This document shows, piece after piece, positions 1 through 5,848 of a DNA stretch of 5,848 bases. Numbering within the stretch: position 1 is the first letter of the stretch; the number at the start of each line of letters is the position of its first letter. This stretch comes from Anaerolineales bacterium (GTDB lineage Bacteria; Chloroflexota; Anaerolineae; Anaerolineales; Villigracilaceae): the NCBI GenBank assembly GCA_028689195.1, contig JAQTWR010000193.1:1-5848 (forward strand), given 5' to 3'. The translations under genes were made by a program, and so were the position numbers. The notes under the pieces were generated by a model. That model saw only the letters and a program-made list of their open reading frames with translations. It had not been told where the DNA came from and made no database searches.

Positions 1-254
1 CCGTCGTCGCGTCGCCGCAAGCCGTCTACGGCATGGAAATGGAAAACGCGCGCGGAATTTTTCTCGAAGAAACGCCGCAAAAAATGGCGCAGGTTTGCTT
101 GAACCTTTTACAAGACCCGGAATTGAACAAACGGCAAAGCCTCTTAGCCCGCGAACAAGTCGAAAAAAAATTCGGCTACCAAGAAACATACGTCCGCCTC
201 GCGCAAGATTTGCTCGCATTTTCCGCCAGCCAAAAAGAGAGACGCGCCCAATGA
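1..254 (+). CDS. Glycosyltransferase, C-terminal end only (5' partial), Stp1-like
   Basis: This is the last ~83 codons of a gene that begins before the window; the first complete codon is at position 3. It starts with a VVASPQAVYG segment. That resembles the donor-binding loop near the end of GT-B glycosyltransferases, especially the sugar transferases of the PEP-CTERM/Stp1 group (TIGR03087-like), where a V-V-A-T/S-P-Q-A motif is typical. The rest, including an 'LLQDPELNKRQ' segment and a 'VEKKFGYQETYVRLAQDLL' helix, matches the usual C-terminal helices of GT4 enzymes, where a 'DP' and a closing helix follow the catalytic domain. The likely role is adding one sugar from a nucleotide donor to a lipid-linked acceptor at the cytoplasmic membrane. 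The stop overlaps the next start as ATGA. An A8 run lies at 163-170. The family call rests only on the C-terminal end, and the exact subgroup is an inference. Confidence 0.75.
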   Translation, partial: VVASPQAVYGMEMENARGIFLEETPQKMAQVCLNLLQDPELNKRQSLLAREQVEKKFGYQETYVRLAQDLLAFSASQKERRAQ

Positions 255-1405
255 AACTCGTCGTCGTCTCGCACAAAGAAACCTGGCGCGACCCATCCTC
301 GCCGTCGGGATTTTCCACCGTCGGCGGATTTCCCTTTCAAATGAAAGCCATCTCCGAAAACTTCGACGAGACGCGCGTAATCGTTCCGATAAGAAACACG
401 CCCCTGCCTTTCGGCGCAAAACCGCTCGTCGGAAATTGTCTGAGCGTCGTTCCGCTGTCCGAACCCAAAGGCAAAGACTTGGAGCGCAAAATCCAAATGC
501 TGATGTGGATTCCGCGCCACCTGCCGACACTCTGGCGCGAGGCGCGCCGCGCAGACGCAATCCACACCCCGGTCGGCGGCGACATTGGCGTCATCGGAAT
601 TTTCATCGCGCTCGCGCAGCGCAAGCGGCTCTTCGTCCGCCACTGCGGAACCTGGGGAGTTTCCGCGTCCATCGTAGATCGCTATCTACAATTTTTTCTC
701 GAACGCATTGCGGGAGGAAGGAACGTCGTCATGGCGACGGGCGGCGCGGCGACCCCGCCCTCGCAAAAAAATCCAAACATCAAGTGGATTTTCTCGACCT
801 CGCTATCTCGACAAGAATTAGATTCGCTGCCGACCGCGCAAGTCTGGCAAACCGAAAGCCCGCTTCGGCTCGTAACGGTCGGCAGACTTGTAGCGGGGAA
901 AAATATCGCCTCGCTCATCGAGGCGCTGCCGCTCATTCAAAAAGAATTTCCAAACGTATTTCTCGATATAGCGGGAGACGGCGAAGCGCTATCCGATTTA
1001 CAAAAATTGGCGGAAAGAAAAAAAATCGCAGACAGGGTAATTTTTCACGGGAACGTTTCTCATGCCGACGTACTGCGGATTCTTTCAAACGCGCACATCT
1101 TCGCGTTCCCAACATTCAACGAAGGCTTTCCCAAAGCGCTGCTGGAAGCGATGGCGTGCGGACTGCCCAGCGTCGCCACAAGCACGTCCATCATCCCCGC
1201 TTTGATTCAAGGCTGCGGAATAACCATGAGCCGCCCAACGCCAGAAGCCATCGCCGACGGCGTACTTGCCATACTCCGCGACCCAACTCAAATGGCAGCC
1301 ATGTCGCAACTTGCGCGCATCCGCGCAAAAGAATACACGCTGGAAAAATGGCGCGACACAATCGGCGCGGAACTTCAATCCGCGTGGGGAAACCTGAAAA
1401 AATGA
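251..1405 (+). CDS. GT4-type glycosyltransferase (group 1)
   Basis: A 384-residue protein, a normal length for a GT-B fold retaining glycosyltransferase acting in the cytoplasm. The N-terminus opens with a short beta strand (MKLVVVSHKE), as expected for the first Rossmann fold. The C-terminal donor domain starts near residue 205 (RLVTVGRLVAGKN, with R212 and K217 in the usual phosphate-binding positions). It continues through a DIAGDGE segment near 239-245 and ends in the E-x7-E signature EGFPKALLE (E291 and E299). The acceptor half has an unusual RHCGTWGVSAS stretch near 130-140 and a Gly/Ala-rich loop near 163-169. The ATG at 251 was chosen because it starts the Rossmann strand and overlaps the upstream stop as ATGA. 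The frame stays open upstream to an ATG at 95, but that would overlap the previous gene by 160 bases and add sequence without GT features. A weak purine stretch (236-242) sits 8 bases before the start. Donor and acceptor sugars cannot be predicted. Confidence 0.9.
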   Translation: MKLVVVSHKETWRDPSSPSGFSTVGGFPFQMKAISENFDETRVIVPIRNTPLPFGAKPLVGNCLSVVPLSEPKGKDLERKIQMLMWIPRHLPTLWREARRADAIHTPVGGDIGVIGIFIALAQRKRLFVRHCGTWGVSASIVDRYLQFFLERIAGGRNVVMATGGAATPPSQKNPNIKWIFSTSLSRQELDSLPTAQVWQTESPLRLVTVGRLVAGKNIASLIEALPLIQKEFPNVFLDIAGDGEALSDLQKLAERKKIADRVIFHGNVSHADVLRILSNAHIFAFPTFNEGFPKALLEAMACGLPSVATSTSIIPALIQGCGITMSRPTPEAIADGVLAILRDPTQMAAMSQLARIRAKEYTLEKWRDTIGAELQSAWGNLKK

Positions 1406-2247
1406 ATCCGCTGTTAACCCGCGCGTTTTATTACACAGGCGCTCCCTCTCTTGCGGGAAAATGCTGGGCGCAGCGTAAGCGATTTGTGATCATGTTTCAC
1501 GGCATTTCCGCCCGCAAATATGATTCTATTCATCAAGACGCCCAGCCGCGTCTTTCCTGCGCCGAACTGGATTCCATCCTTCAATGGATCAAACCGCGAT
1601 TTGACTTCCTCACGCCGCGAGAATTTTTCGACACGGAAAAAATCGGAGTCCTGCTCACCTTCGACGACGGTTTTGCCAACAACGAAACCAACGCGCTGCC
1701 CGTATTGGAACGCCATCAAGCCCCTGCAATTTTTTTTGTTACCACGCAGCATGTGACCGCCCCACGAAACTGGCTACCCGCAACTCGACGCTCGGCGCAA
1801 AATCACTGGCGCGACCTGTCGAATATTGAAGACGCGCTCGCCGCCGACTTCTTCGATGGCATGAGCGAAAATCAATTGCGGCGCTGCGCGGAACATCCCC
1901 TCATCACAATCGGTTCGCATACGCTTTCGCATCCCTTCCTGACGCAATCCGACCCGTCCGCGTTGACGTTTGAATTGACCGAATCAAAACGTCTGCTCGA
2001 ATCGCTAGCTCAAAGCCCGATTGATTTTTTCGCCTACCCCACCGGCGACTATAACGCGGCGGTCATGGACGGCGTAAAGAATGCGGGCTACCGCGCCGCC
2101 TTCGCCGTAGACAGCCTTCGACTTGGCTCGCCTATCTTTGAAATTCCCCGCGTCGGTTTGTACAGCGCCGATACAGCCTACCTCGCGTTGAAATTAAGCG
2201 GACTTCACCGCCCGCCCCTATCGCCAAGTTTATGCAAAGAAAAATAA
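1402..2247 (+). CDS. Polysaccharide deacetylase (NodB/CE4 family)
   Basis: A 281-residue metal-dependent carbohydrate esterase-like protein. Such enzymes remove N- or O-acetyl groups from sugars. Visible motifs are a hydrophobic strand ending in MFHGIS (31-36); motif 1 TFDDG (86-90), with D88 as probable catalytic base and D89 as metal ligand; motif 2 SHTLSHP (172-178), with metal-binding H173 and H177; motif 3 FAYPTG (210-215); a GYRAAFAV segment (229-236); and IPRVGL (248-253). The FAYP form replaces the R-x-P version of classical NodB enzymes and is common in exopolysaccharide-locus deacetylases. About 80 residues separate motifs 1 and 2, a rather long insert. There is no signal peptide or membrane anchor, so a cytoplasmic site acting on a lipid-linked intermediate is likely (inference). 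The start overlaps the upstream stop as ATGA. A GGGGA at 1386-1390 lies 11 bases upstream, and the next in-frame ATG would delete the first strand. A T8 run lies at 1730-1737. The substrate is unknown. Confidence 0.9.
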   Translation: MNPLLTRAFYYTGAPSLAGKCWAQRKRFVIMFHGISARKYDSIHQDAQPRLSCAELDSILQWIKPRFDFLTPREFFDTEKIGVLLTFDDGFANNETNALPVLERHQAPAIFFVTTQHVTAPRNWLPATRRSAQNHWRDLSNIEDALAADFFDGMSENQLRRCAEHPLITIGSHTLSHPFLTQSDPSALTFELTESKRLLESLAQSPIDFFAYPTGDYNAAVMDGVKNAGYRAAFAVDSLRLGSPIFEIPRVGLYSADTAYLALKLSGLHRPPLSPSLCKEK

Positions 2248-3365
2248 AAATCGTCTACCTCATCGGTCAGCTGGGATTAGGCGGCAGCGAACGCCAGTTA
2301 TACCTGCTGCTGAAACATCTCGACCCGTCGAAATTTGAGGCGGCTGTCATTGTATTCAATCCCAGCGCTTACGTCACGTTAGACGAGGCGATTCGCCAAT
2401 TAGGATTTCAGGTCTTCGCAATTCCCGAAAGCCGCCGAAGTATTCTCCCGCGCCTGATTTATATCTACAAAGTATTGCGCCGTCTCGCGCCGGATATTGT
2501 CCATTCATGGACAATCCACGACAATCCATACGCAGGAATCGCGGGCTGGCTGGCTGGCGTAAAAGTCCGCTGGGGTTCGGCAAGGGATTCCATCCACGCC
2601 AAAGGATTTGGCGGTTTGCCCGCCTTCTACAAATGGCTGGCTTTCAACATCGTCAGTCGCATCGTAGTTAATGCAGAATCCATTTACGAAGAATTATCGA
2701 GCAAAGGAATAAGCGCGAACAAAATCAGCCTGCTGCCCAATTGCGTAGAAATTTCCGCCGACGCAGAACCGATGGAATTATCCCAATTTGGCGTACCTGA
2801 GAACGGCGCGCTGATTGGCTTAGTCGGAAACCTCAGAAAGAAAAAAAATCATTTCATGTTCATCGAGGGCATGGAGCGGGTTTTATCGAAACATCCGAAC
2901 GCATACGGAATTATCGTCGGGCAGCCAATTCCAGACGAGATGGAATATCACCAGGAATTGAAAACAAAATTATCCGACTCCAAATTGGCGAAGCGCGTAT
3001 TTTTGACGGGATTTCGAGACGACGTTCCCGCGCTAATGCGGCAGATGACGATTTTCTGCATGACTTCAGATTACGAAGGGACGCCAAACGCCATCCTCGA
3101 AGCGATGGCTGCCGCCAAGCCCGTTATCGCAACCAGAGTAGGCGGAATTCCGAACATGGTCGAAGACGGCGTCAGCGGATTTTTAGTGGAGGCGGGCGAC
3201 GCAAATAGTTTAGCCAACGCCATAAACAAATTATTACTCGACCCCGCGCTGGCTGAAGCGATGGGACAAGCGGGCAGGGAAATTGTCGAAGCGCGCTTCG
3301 GCTGCGGGCAAGTGATCGCGCAATTGCAAAATCTATATTATGAAGCCGTCCATGTCCGCAGATAA
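2232..3365 (+). CDS. GT4-type glycosyltransferase (group 1)
   Basis: A 377-residue GT-B glycosyltransferase. The N-terminal strand and glycine loop IGQLGLGGSERQ (11-22) is the classical first loop of GT4 enzymes, in which a G-G-S/A-E pattern contacts the acceptor side. A DIVHSWT segment (88-94) is the usual D-I-V-H strand. A LLPNCVE segment (168-173) leads into the donor domain. There, GLVGNLRKKKNH (196-207) provides the R and K of the nucleotide-phosphate site, followed by the E-x7-E signature EGTPNAILE (E282 and E290) and the TRVGGIPNMVEDGVSGFLV donor loop (301-319). It should transfer a sugar from a nucleotide donor onto the growing lipid-linked glycan at the inner membrane face. The start overlaps the deacetylase gene by 16 bases, and I see no Shine-Dalgarno sequence, so coupled translation is plausible. 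It carries an A8 run at 2841-2848, a hairpin at 2496-2515 and a short GGCT repeat at 2544-2558. Sugar specificity cannot be read from sequence. Confidence 0.93.
   Translation: MQRKIKIVYLIGQLGLGGSERQLYLLLKHLDPSKFEAAVIVFNPSAYVTLDEAIRQLGFQVFAIPESRRSILPRLIYIYKVLRRLAPDIVHSWTIHDNPYAGIAGWLAGVKVRWGSARDSIHAKGFGGLPAFYKWLAFNIVSRIVVNAESIYEELSSKGISANKISLLPNCVEISADAEPMELSQFGVPENGALIGLVGNLRKKKNHFMFIEGMERVLSKHPNAYGIIVGQPIPDEMEYHQELKTKLSDSKLAKRVFLTGFRDDVPALMRQMTIFCMTSDYEGTPNAILEAMAAAKPVIATRVGGIPNMVEDGVSGFLVEAGDANSLANAINKLLLDPALAEAMGQAGREIVEARFGCGQVIAQLQNLYYEAVHVRR
2496..2515. repeat. Perfect 8-bp inverted repeat (hairpin) inside a glycosyltransferase gene
   Basis: The arms ATTGTCCA and TGGACAAT flank a 4-base TTCA loop. 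It lies within the codons of a conserved DIVHSW segment, so chance or codon constraint may explain it. No T-run follows, so it is not a typical terminator. An 8-base direct repeat, ACAATCCA, at 2511-2518 and 2521-2528 overlaps its 3' arm. Confidence 0.5.
2544..2558. repeat. Short GGCT tandem repeat
   Basis: Three full GGCT units plus GGC encode the residues around GWLAG in the second complete glycosyltransferase. Four-base units can cause frameshifts in phase-variable genes, but fewer than four copies is usually too few to be very unstable. This records a visible pattern and makes no claim of function. Confidence 0.45.
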
Positions 3366-4413
3366 AACAGACGTTCAAATCGCCGCCGCGCAGGAAGTTG
3401 ACCCCGCCGACCTCGACTCTTTTTTGCGCCGCATGTATCCGCCGCCCAAAAGCGATTTTTTACAAAAAAACGGCGGCTGGCAGCACGGCAAAAATGACCG
3501 TTGGGTTTTGTTGAAAGAAAAGAAAATCATCGGTTACTGCGCGGTTATTCCAGCCAAAATCAATATGCGCGGAACGATTACGCAAGCCCTGTGGTGGGTT
3601 GATATTGTGATCGCTCCGCAATTTCGCGGCTGCGGCTATCAAACCCTTTTAGATCAAAAAATGCAGAACTCGGCAAAACTCAAATTGGGTTTTCCAAACG
3701 AACTGGCGGCAAAAATTCACGCCAAACACCGCTGGGGCGTGCGCGAAGATTTTGAAATTAGATTGCTGCCGATATATCCACTTCATATTGAAGCGGTGCG
3801 GCGCGCCAAAGGATTTACGGGAACGCTTCTTCGGTTCGCGGCAAAGTTGATTTCGCCAATCTATTACGCACTATTGAAAAACGCCTTGAAGTTATCCAAA
3901 CCAAAAAACGTCTTTCGCATGGAAACGGCGGATATTCAGGCGCTGGAAAATATCTACATGAAATTCTACAAAGCGGATATGACCACAACGGCGCGGGATG
4001 CGGATTATTTTCAACGGCGATATTTGGACGCGCCCAGCGCGGACGAATTGACTTTCTACGCGGCGGGAGCAAAGGACGCGCCAACCCACTACCTGATTGC
4101 CCGACACATCCCCGCAACAGCGGATAAGCGCGGCGTCACGCGAATCCTCGACGCGTTTGGGAATTTTGAAGACGCAGACAAAATAATCGCGCTGGTAAAA
4201 TTCGCGTCGCTGGACGCAGCACAAAAAAGTTCGGCGCAGGTTACAATCATGGTCACGCTTCCCGCATTAAGAAAAGCGATATTGCGAGCCGGCTTTTGGG
4301 CGGCTGGAAAATCGCGCTTCTGCTGGACGAGCGAATCGAAAGAACAAATGCAAAACCTCGCCGCCCAAGCGTACTGGGTTCTTGGCGACAGCGATAACGA
4401 TACGCCGAATTAA
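3340..4413 (+). CDS. GNAT-like N-acyltransferase, apparently two-domain
   Basis: A 357-residue protein, about twice the length of a single GNAT domain. The N-terminal half (roughly 12-150) carries a GNAT core. A KKIIGYCAVIPA strand pair (61-72) is followed by a VDIVIAPQFRGCGYQTLL segment (87-104) that matches GNAT motif A, with the acetyl-CoA pyrophosphate loop Q94-x-x-G97-x-G99. The C-terminal half (about 190-357) has the strand/helix rhythm of a second GNAT-like domain, with FYAAGAKDAPTHYLIARHI (239-257) and a C-terminal WVLGDSDND (346-354), but lacks a visible R/Q-x-x-G-x-G loop. It may therefore be a degenerate acceptor-binding or structural partner. In this operon it probably acylates an amino sugar of the polysaccharide (inference). 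The first ATG overlaps the upstream gene by 26 bases. A second ATG at 3352 would overlap by 14 and is an equally possible start, as neither has a clear Shine-Dalgarno site. An A7 run lies at 3464-3470. Confidence 0.78.
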   Translation: MKPSMSADKTDVQIAAAQEVDPADLDSFLRRMYPPPKSDFLQKNGGWQHGKNDRWVLLKEKKIIGYCAVIPAKINMRGTITQALWWVDIVIAPQFRGCGYQTLLDQKMQNSAKLKLGFPNELAAKIHAKHRWGVREDFEIRLLPIYPLHIEAVRRAKGFTGTLLRFAAKLISPIYYALLKNALKLSKPKNVFRMETADIQALENIYMKFYKADMTTTARDADYFQRRYLDAPSADELTFYAAGAKDAPTHYLIARHIPATADKRGVTRILDAFGNFEDADKIIALVKFASLDAAQKSSAQVTIMVTLPALRKAILRAGFWAAGKSRFCWTSESKEQMQNLAAQAYWVLGDSDNDTPN

Positions 4414-4416
4414 ATT

Positions 4417-5808
4417 ATGACGCAAAAAATCACACCCTCGCGATACAGGCCATTGAATCAAATTACAGAAGAGCGGGAGAAAGCGAACGCGGAAGATATC
4501 TCTTCAGGCGCGGCGCTTTTCTTTATTCTGTTGCACATTCCGCTGGCGCTGCTTTTCAAGCAAAATACTATTTTCCCCACCTTGCACGCGCTCGCTTCGC
4601 TTGGATTGGGTTTGCTGTGGCTGGCAAGCGACCGCGCTCCAAAGCGGATTATTCTTATGATCGCCTATATTACCGGCGCGGAATTGCTATGGCGCGGGAC
4701 GAACGCGAGCCTGTTTTACGAGTTTGGAAAGTACGCCGTTATTCTTTTGCTGTTTCTGGCAATTTTGAAATTTCGCGCGCTGCTCAAATCTTCAAAATGG
4801 TCTATTTGGTATTTTCTCTTGCTAACGCCCTCGATACTGGTCATGCCATCTTTTGACCGCGAAGCGATTTCATACAACCTTGCGGGACCGCTCGCGCTGG
4901 CGATTGCCGTCGTATTCTTTAGCGTTCAGACGATTACGCCGAATCAACTGCGCGGCATTTTGATCGCGCTGCTCGCTCCCGCCGCGGGGCTAGGCGGATT
5001 AGCCTTCCTCGGCATCGCCACAGCAGACACGTTGAAGTTTGTCGCCGCGTCCAGTTTTCAAACCGCCGCGGATATTGGACCGAACCAAGTATCCGCTGTC
5101 CTCTCGTTAGGCTCGCTCGCGGCTTTTTATTACGCCCTGATCGAGCGGAAAATTTTCTACCGTTATGTTTTTATCGGCTTATCGCTTTGGCTGCTGGCGC
5201 AAGCGGCGTTGACGTTTTCGCGCGGCGGCATTTGGACGACTTTGGGCGCGGCGTTTATCAGCGGATTTTATTTGCTGCGAGACCGCCGCACCAGAGCGGG
5301 ATTTATATTCGCGGGTATTCTCCTCGCTTTGTTGAGTTACTTCGTGGTCATCCCCTTTTTGGATAATTTTTCCAATAACACATTGAGCGCGCGCTTCAGC
5401 AGTTTGGATTCTACGGGGCGTTACGAAATCATCCAAGCCGATTTGATGATCTTCAAAAAATTCCCCGTCTTCGGCGTTGGTCCAAATCAATCCCGCCCAT
5501 ACCACGCGCTCACGTTCCGCATCTCGAACGCTCACACCGAATATTCGCGGATGTTATCCGAACACGGCAGTTTTGGATTGCTCGCGTTGATTATTTTGGC
5601 GGCGGCGTCTCTCCGCAGATTCTTTATGAACGCCCCTCCGCTTTCAAAAGCGTTCATCACGGGAATGACGGCATGGACGCTGTTGTATATGATTCACGCG
5701 GCGACGCGGCTCGTCGCTCCGTCATTTTTATTTGGCTTGGCTGCCGCGACATTTACTTTTGCCGAAAACGCCGCCCTCCAAAAAGACACGGTCCCGCGCC
5801 GCCGATGA
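4417..5808 (+). CDS. O-antigen ligase / Wzy-like polymerase, integral membrane
   Basis: A 463-residue, very hydrophobic protein with about 12 to 14 predicted membrane segments between residues 31 and 449, after a ~28-residue polar cytoplasmic N-terminus. It has the hallmarks of the O-antigen ligase superfamily (Wzy_C, PF04932 type): TFSRGG (266-271), then a large extracytoplasmic loop (about 314-385) with STGRYEI (332-338), GVGPNQ (353-358) and AHTEYSRMLSEHG (372-384). The loop arginine R335, H373 and E382 are the probable functional positions. Members either polymerise lipid-linked repeat units or transfer the finished glycan to an acceptor. Sequence alone does not separate these roles, so no wzy or waaL symbol is given. 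The gene starts 3 bases after the upstream stop without a clear Shine-Dalgarno site, and its stop overlaps the next start as ATGA. Its place among glycosyltransferase genes fits the assembly step of an exopolysaccharide or O-antigen. Confidence 0.9.
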   Translation: MTQKITPSRYRPLNQITEEREKANAEDISSGAALFFILLHIPLALLFKQNTIFPTLHALASLGLGLLWLASDRAPKRIILMIAYITGAELLWRGTNASLFYEFGKYAVILLLFLAILKFRALLKSSKWSIWYFLLLTPSILVMPSFDREAISYNLAGPLALAIAVVFFSVQTITPNQLRGILIALLAPAAGLGGLAFLGIATADTLKFVAASSFQTAADIGPNQVSAVLSLGSLAAFYYALIERKIFYRYVFIGLSLWLLAQAALTFSRGGIWTTLGAAFISGFYLLRDRRTRAGFIFAGILLALLSYFVVIPFLDNFSNNTLSARFSSLDSTGRYEIIQADLMIFKKFPVFGVGPNQSRPYHALTFRISNAHTEYSRMLSEHGSFGLLALIILAAASLRRFFMNAPPLSKAFITGMTAWTLLYMIHAATRLVAPSFLFGLAAATFTFAENAALQKDTVPRRR

Positions 5809-5848
5809 ACGTTTTGATTGTGACGACAGAATGGTCTCGATTCGAGGG
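5805..5848 (+). CDS. N-terminal start of a probable glycosyltransferase (3' partial)
   Basis: Only the first 14 codons are in the window, reading MNVLIVTTEWSRFE. The initial M-x-V-L-I-V-T-T-E-W strand is the usual opening of a GT-B glycosyltransferase Rossmann fold, and the gene overlaps the preceding stop as ATGA, in line with the rest of the operon. No catalytic residues are visible, so the family call is a guess from 14 residues and the neighbourhood. Confidence 0.5.
   Translation, partial: MNVLIVTTEWSRFE

Noticed and set aside
95..250. Upstream in-frame extension of the first complete glycosyltransferase from an ATG at 95.
   Set aside because: It overlaps the preceding gene by 160 bases, adds a basic segment with no GT features, and puts the Rossmann strand at residue 53 instead of at the start.
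144..672. Long open frames on the minus strand opposite the first complete glycosyltransferase.
   Set aside because: Their translations are Arg/Ala/Ser-rich with no recognisable domain, they overlap each other in different frames, and the opposite strand encodes a protein with clear motifs.
436..1401. The deacetylase frame stays open for about 320 codons through the upstream glycosyltransferase gene, giving an apparent 603-codon reading frame.
   Set aside because: The translated upstream part is arginine-rich and low in complexity, typical of an off-frame reading of a real gene. The deacetylase domain starts right after the ATG at 1402, which overlaps the upstream stop as ATGA.
2544..2558. 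GGCT tandem repeat as a phase-variation switch.
   Set aside because: Fewer than four units is too short to be strongly unstable, and the encoded GWLAG fits the protein fold. I kept it as a repeat only.
3815..4224. Minus-strand open frames opposite the GNAT gene.
   Set aside because: They show no motifs, have atypical composition and lie against a well-supported plus-strand gene.
4411..4420. Possible promoter or terminator at the only true intergenic gap (3 bases).
   Set aside because: The gap is too short for either, there is no hairpin or T-run, and no -10/-35 pair is convincing in the preceding codons.
5179..5535. Minus-strand open frame of 118 codons opposite the O-antigen ligase gene.
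   Set aside because: Its Gln/Arg-rich translation is what results from reading the complement of a hydrophobic membrane protein gene. No domain is visible.

Overview
The window is a stretch of one polysaccharide biosynthesis operon. Every gene lies on the + strand, and there is no intergenic stretch longer than 3 bases. It holds five complete coding regions and two cut by the window edges. In order they are: the C-terminal end of a glycosyltransferase (1-254), a GT4-type glycosyltransferase (251-1405), a NodB-type polysaccharide deacetylase (1402-2247), a second GT4-type glycosyltransferase (2232-3365), a two-part GNAT-like acyltransferase (3340-4413), a multi-spanning O-antigen ligase/polymerase (4417-5808), and the first codons of another probable glycosyltransferase (from 5805). 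No RNA genes, mobile elements, CRISPR arrays, promoters or terminators were seen, as expected for the interior of an operon.

The genes read as parts of one pathway. The glycosyltransferases would add sugars from nucleotide donors to a lipid-linked oligosaccharide at the cytoplasmic face of the membrane. The deacetylase and the GNAT protein could remodel amino-sugar substituents, by removing an acetyl group and adding an acyl group back. The membrane ligase/polymerase would join or transfer the finished units on the outer side of the membrane. The window shows no flippase, chain-length regulator, ABC exporter or initiating phosphoglycosyltransferase, so these must lie elsewhere. The structure of the product cannot be deduced.

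The organism is a bacterium with moderate GC, estimated by eye at a little above 50%. It favours AAA for lysine, which produces many A/T runs. The gene set and style would suit an environmental lineage such as Anaerolineae (Chloroflexota), but this is an impression and not a demonstrated assignment. The types of gene present (a Stp1-like sugar transferase, deacetylase, acyltransferase and O-antigen ligase) recall the exopolysaccharide loci that accompany exosortase systems. No exosortase is visible here.

I found no clearly new biological system. The points most worth checking are the two-domain acyltransferase, its pairing with a deacetylase that lacks a signal peptide, the A/T octamers in four consecutive genes, and the scarcity of Shine-Dalgarno sites in a fully overlapped operon.
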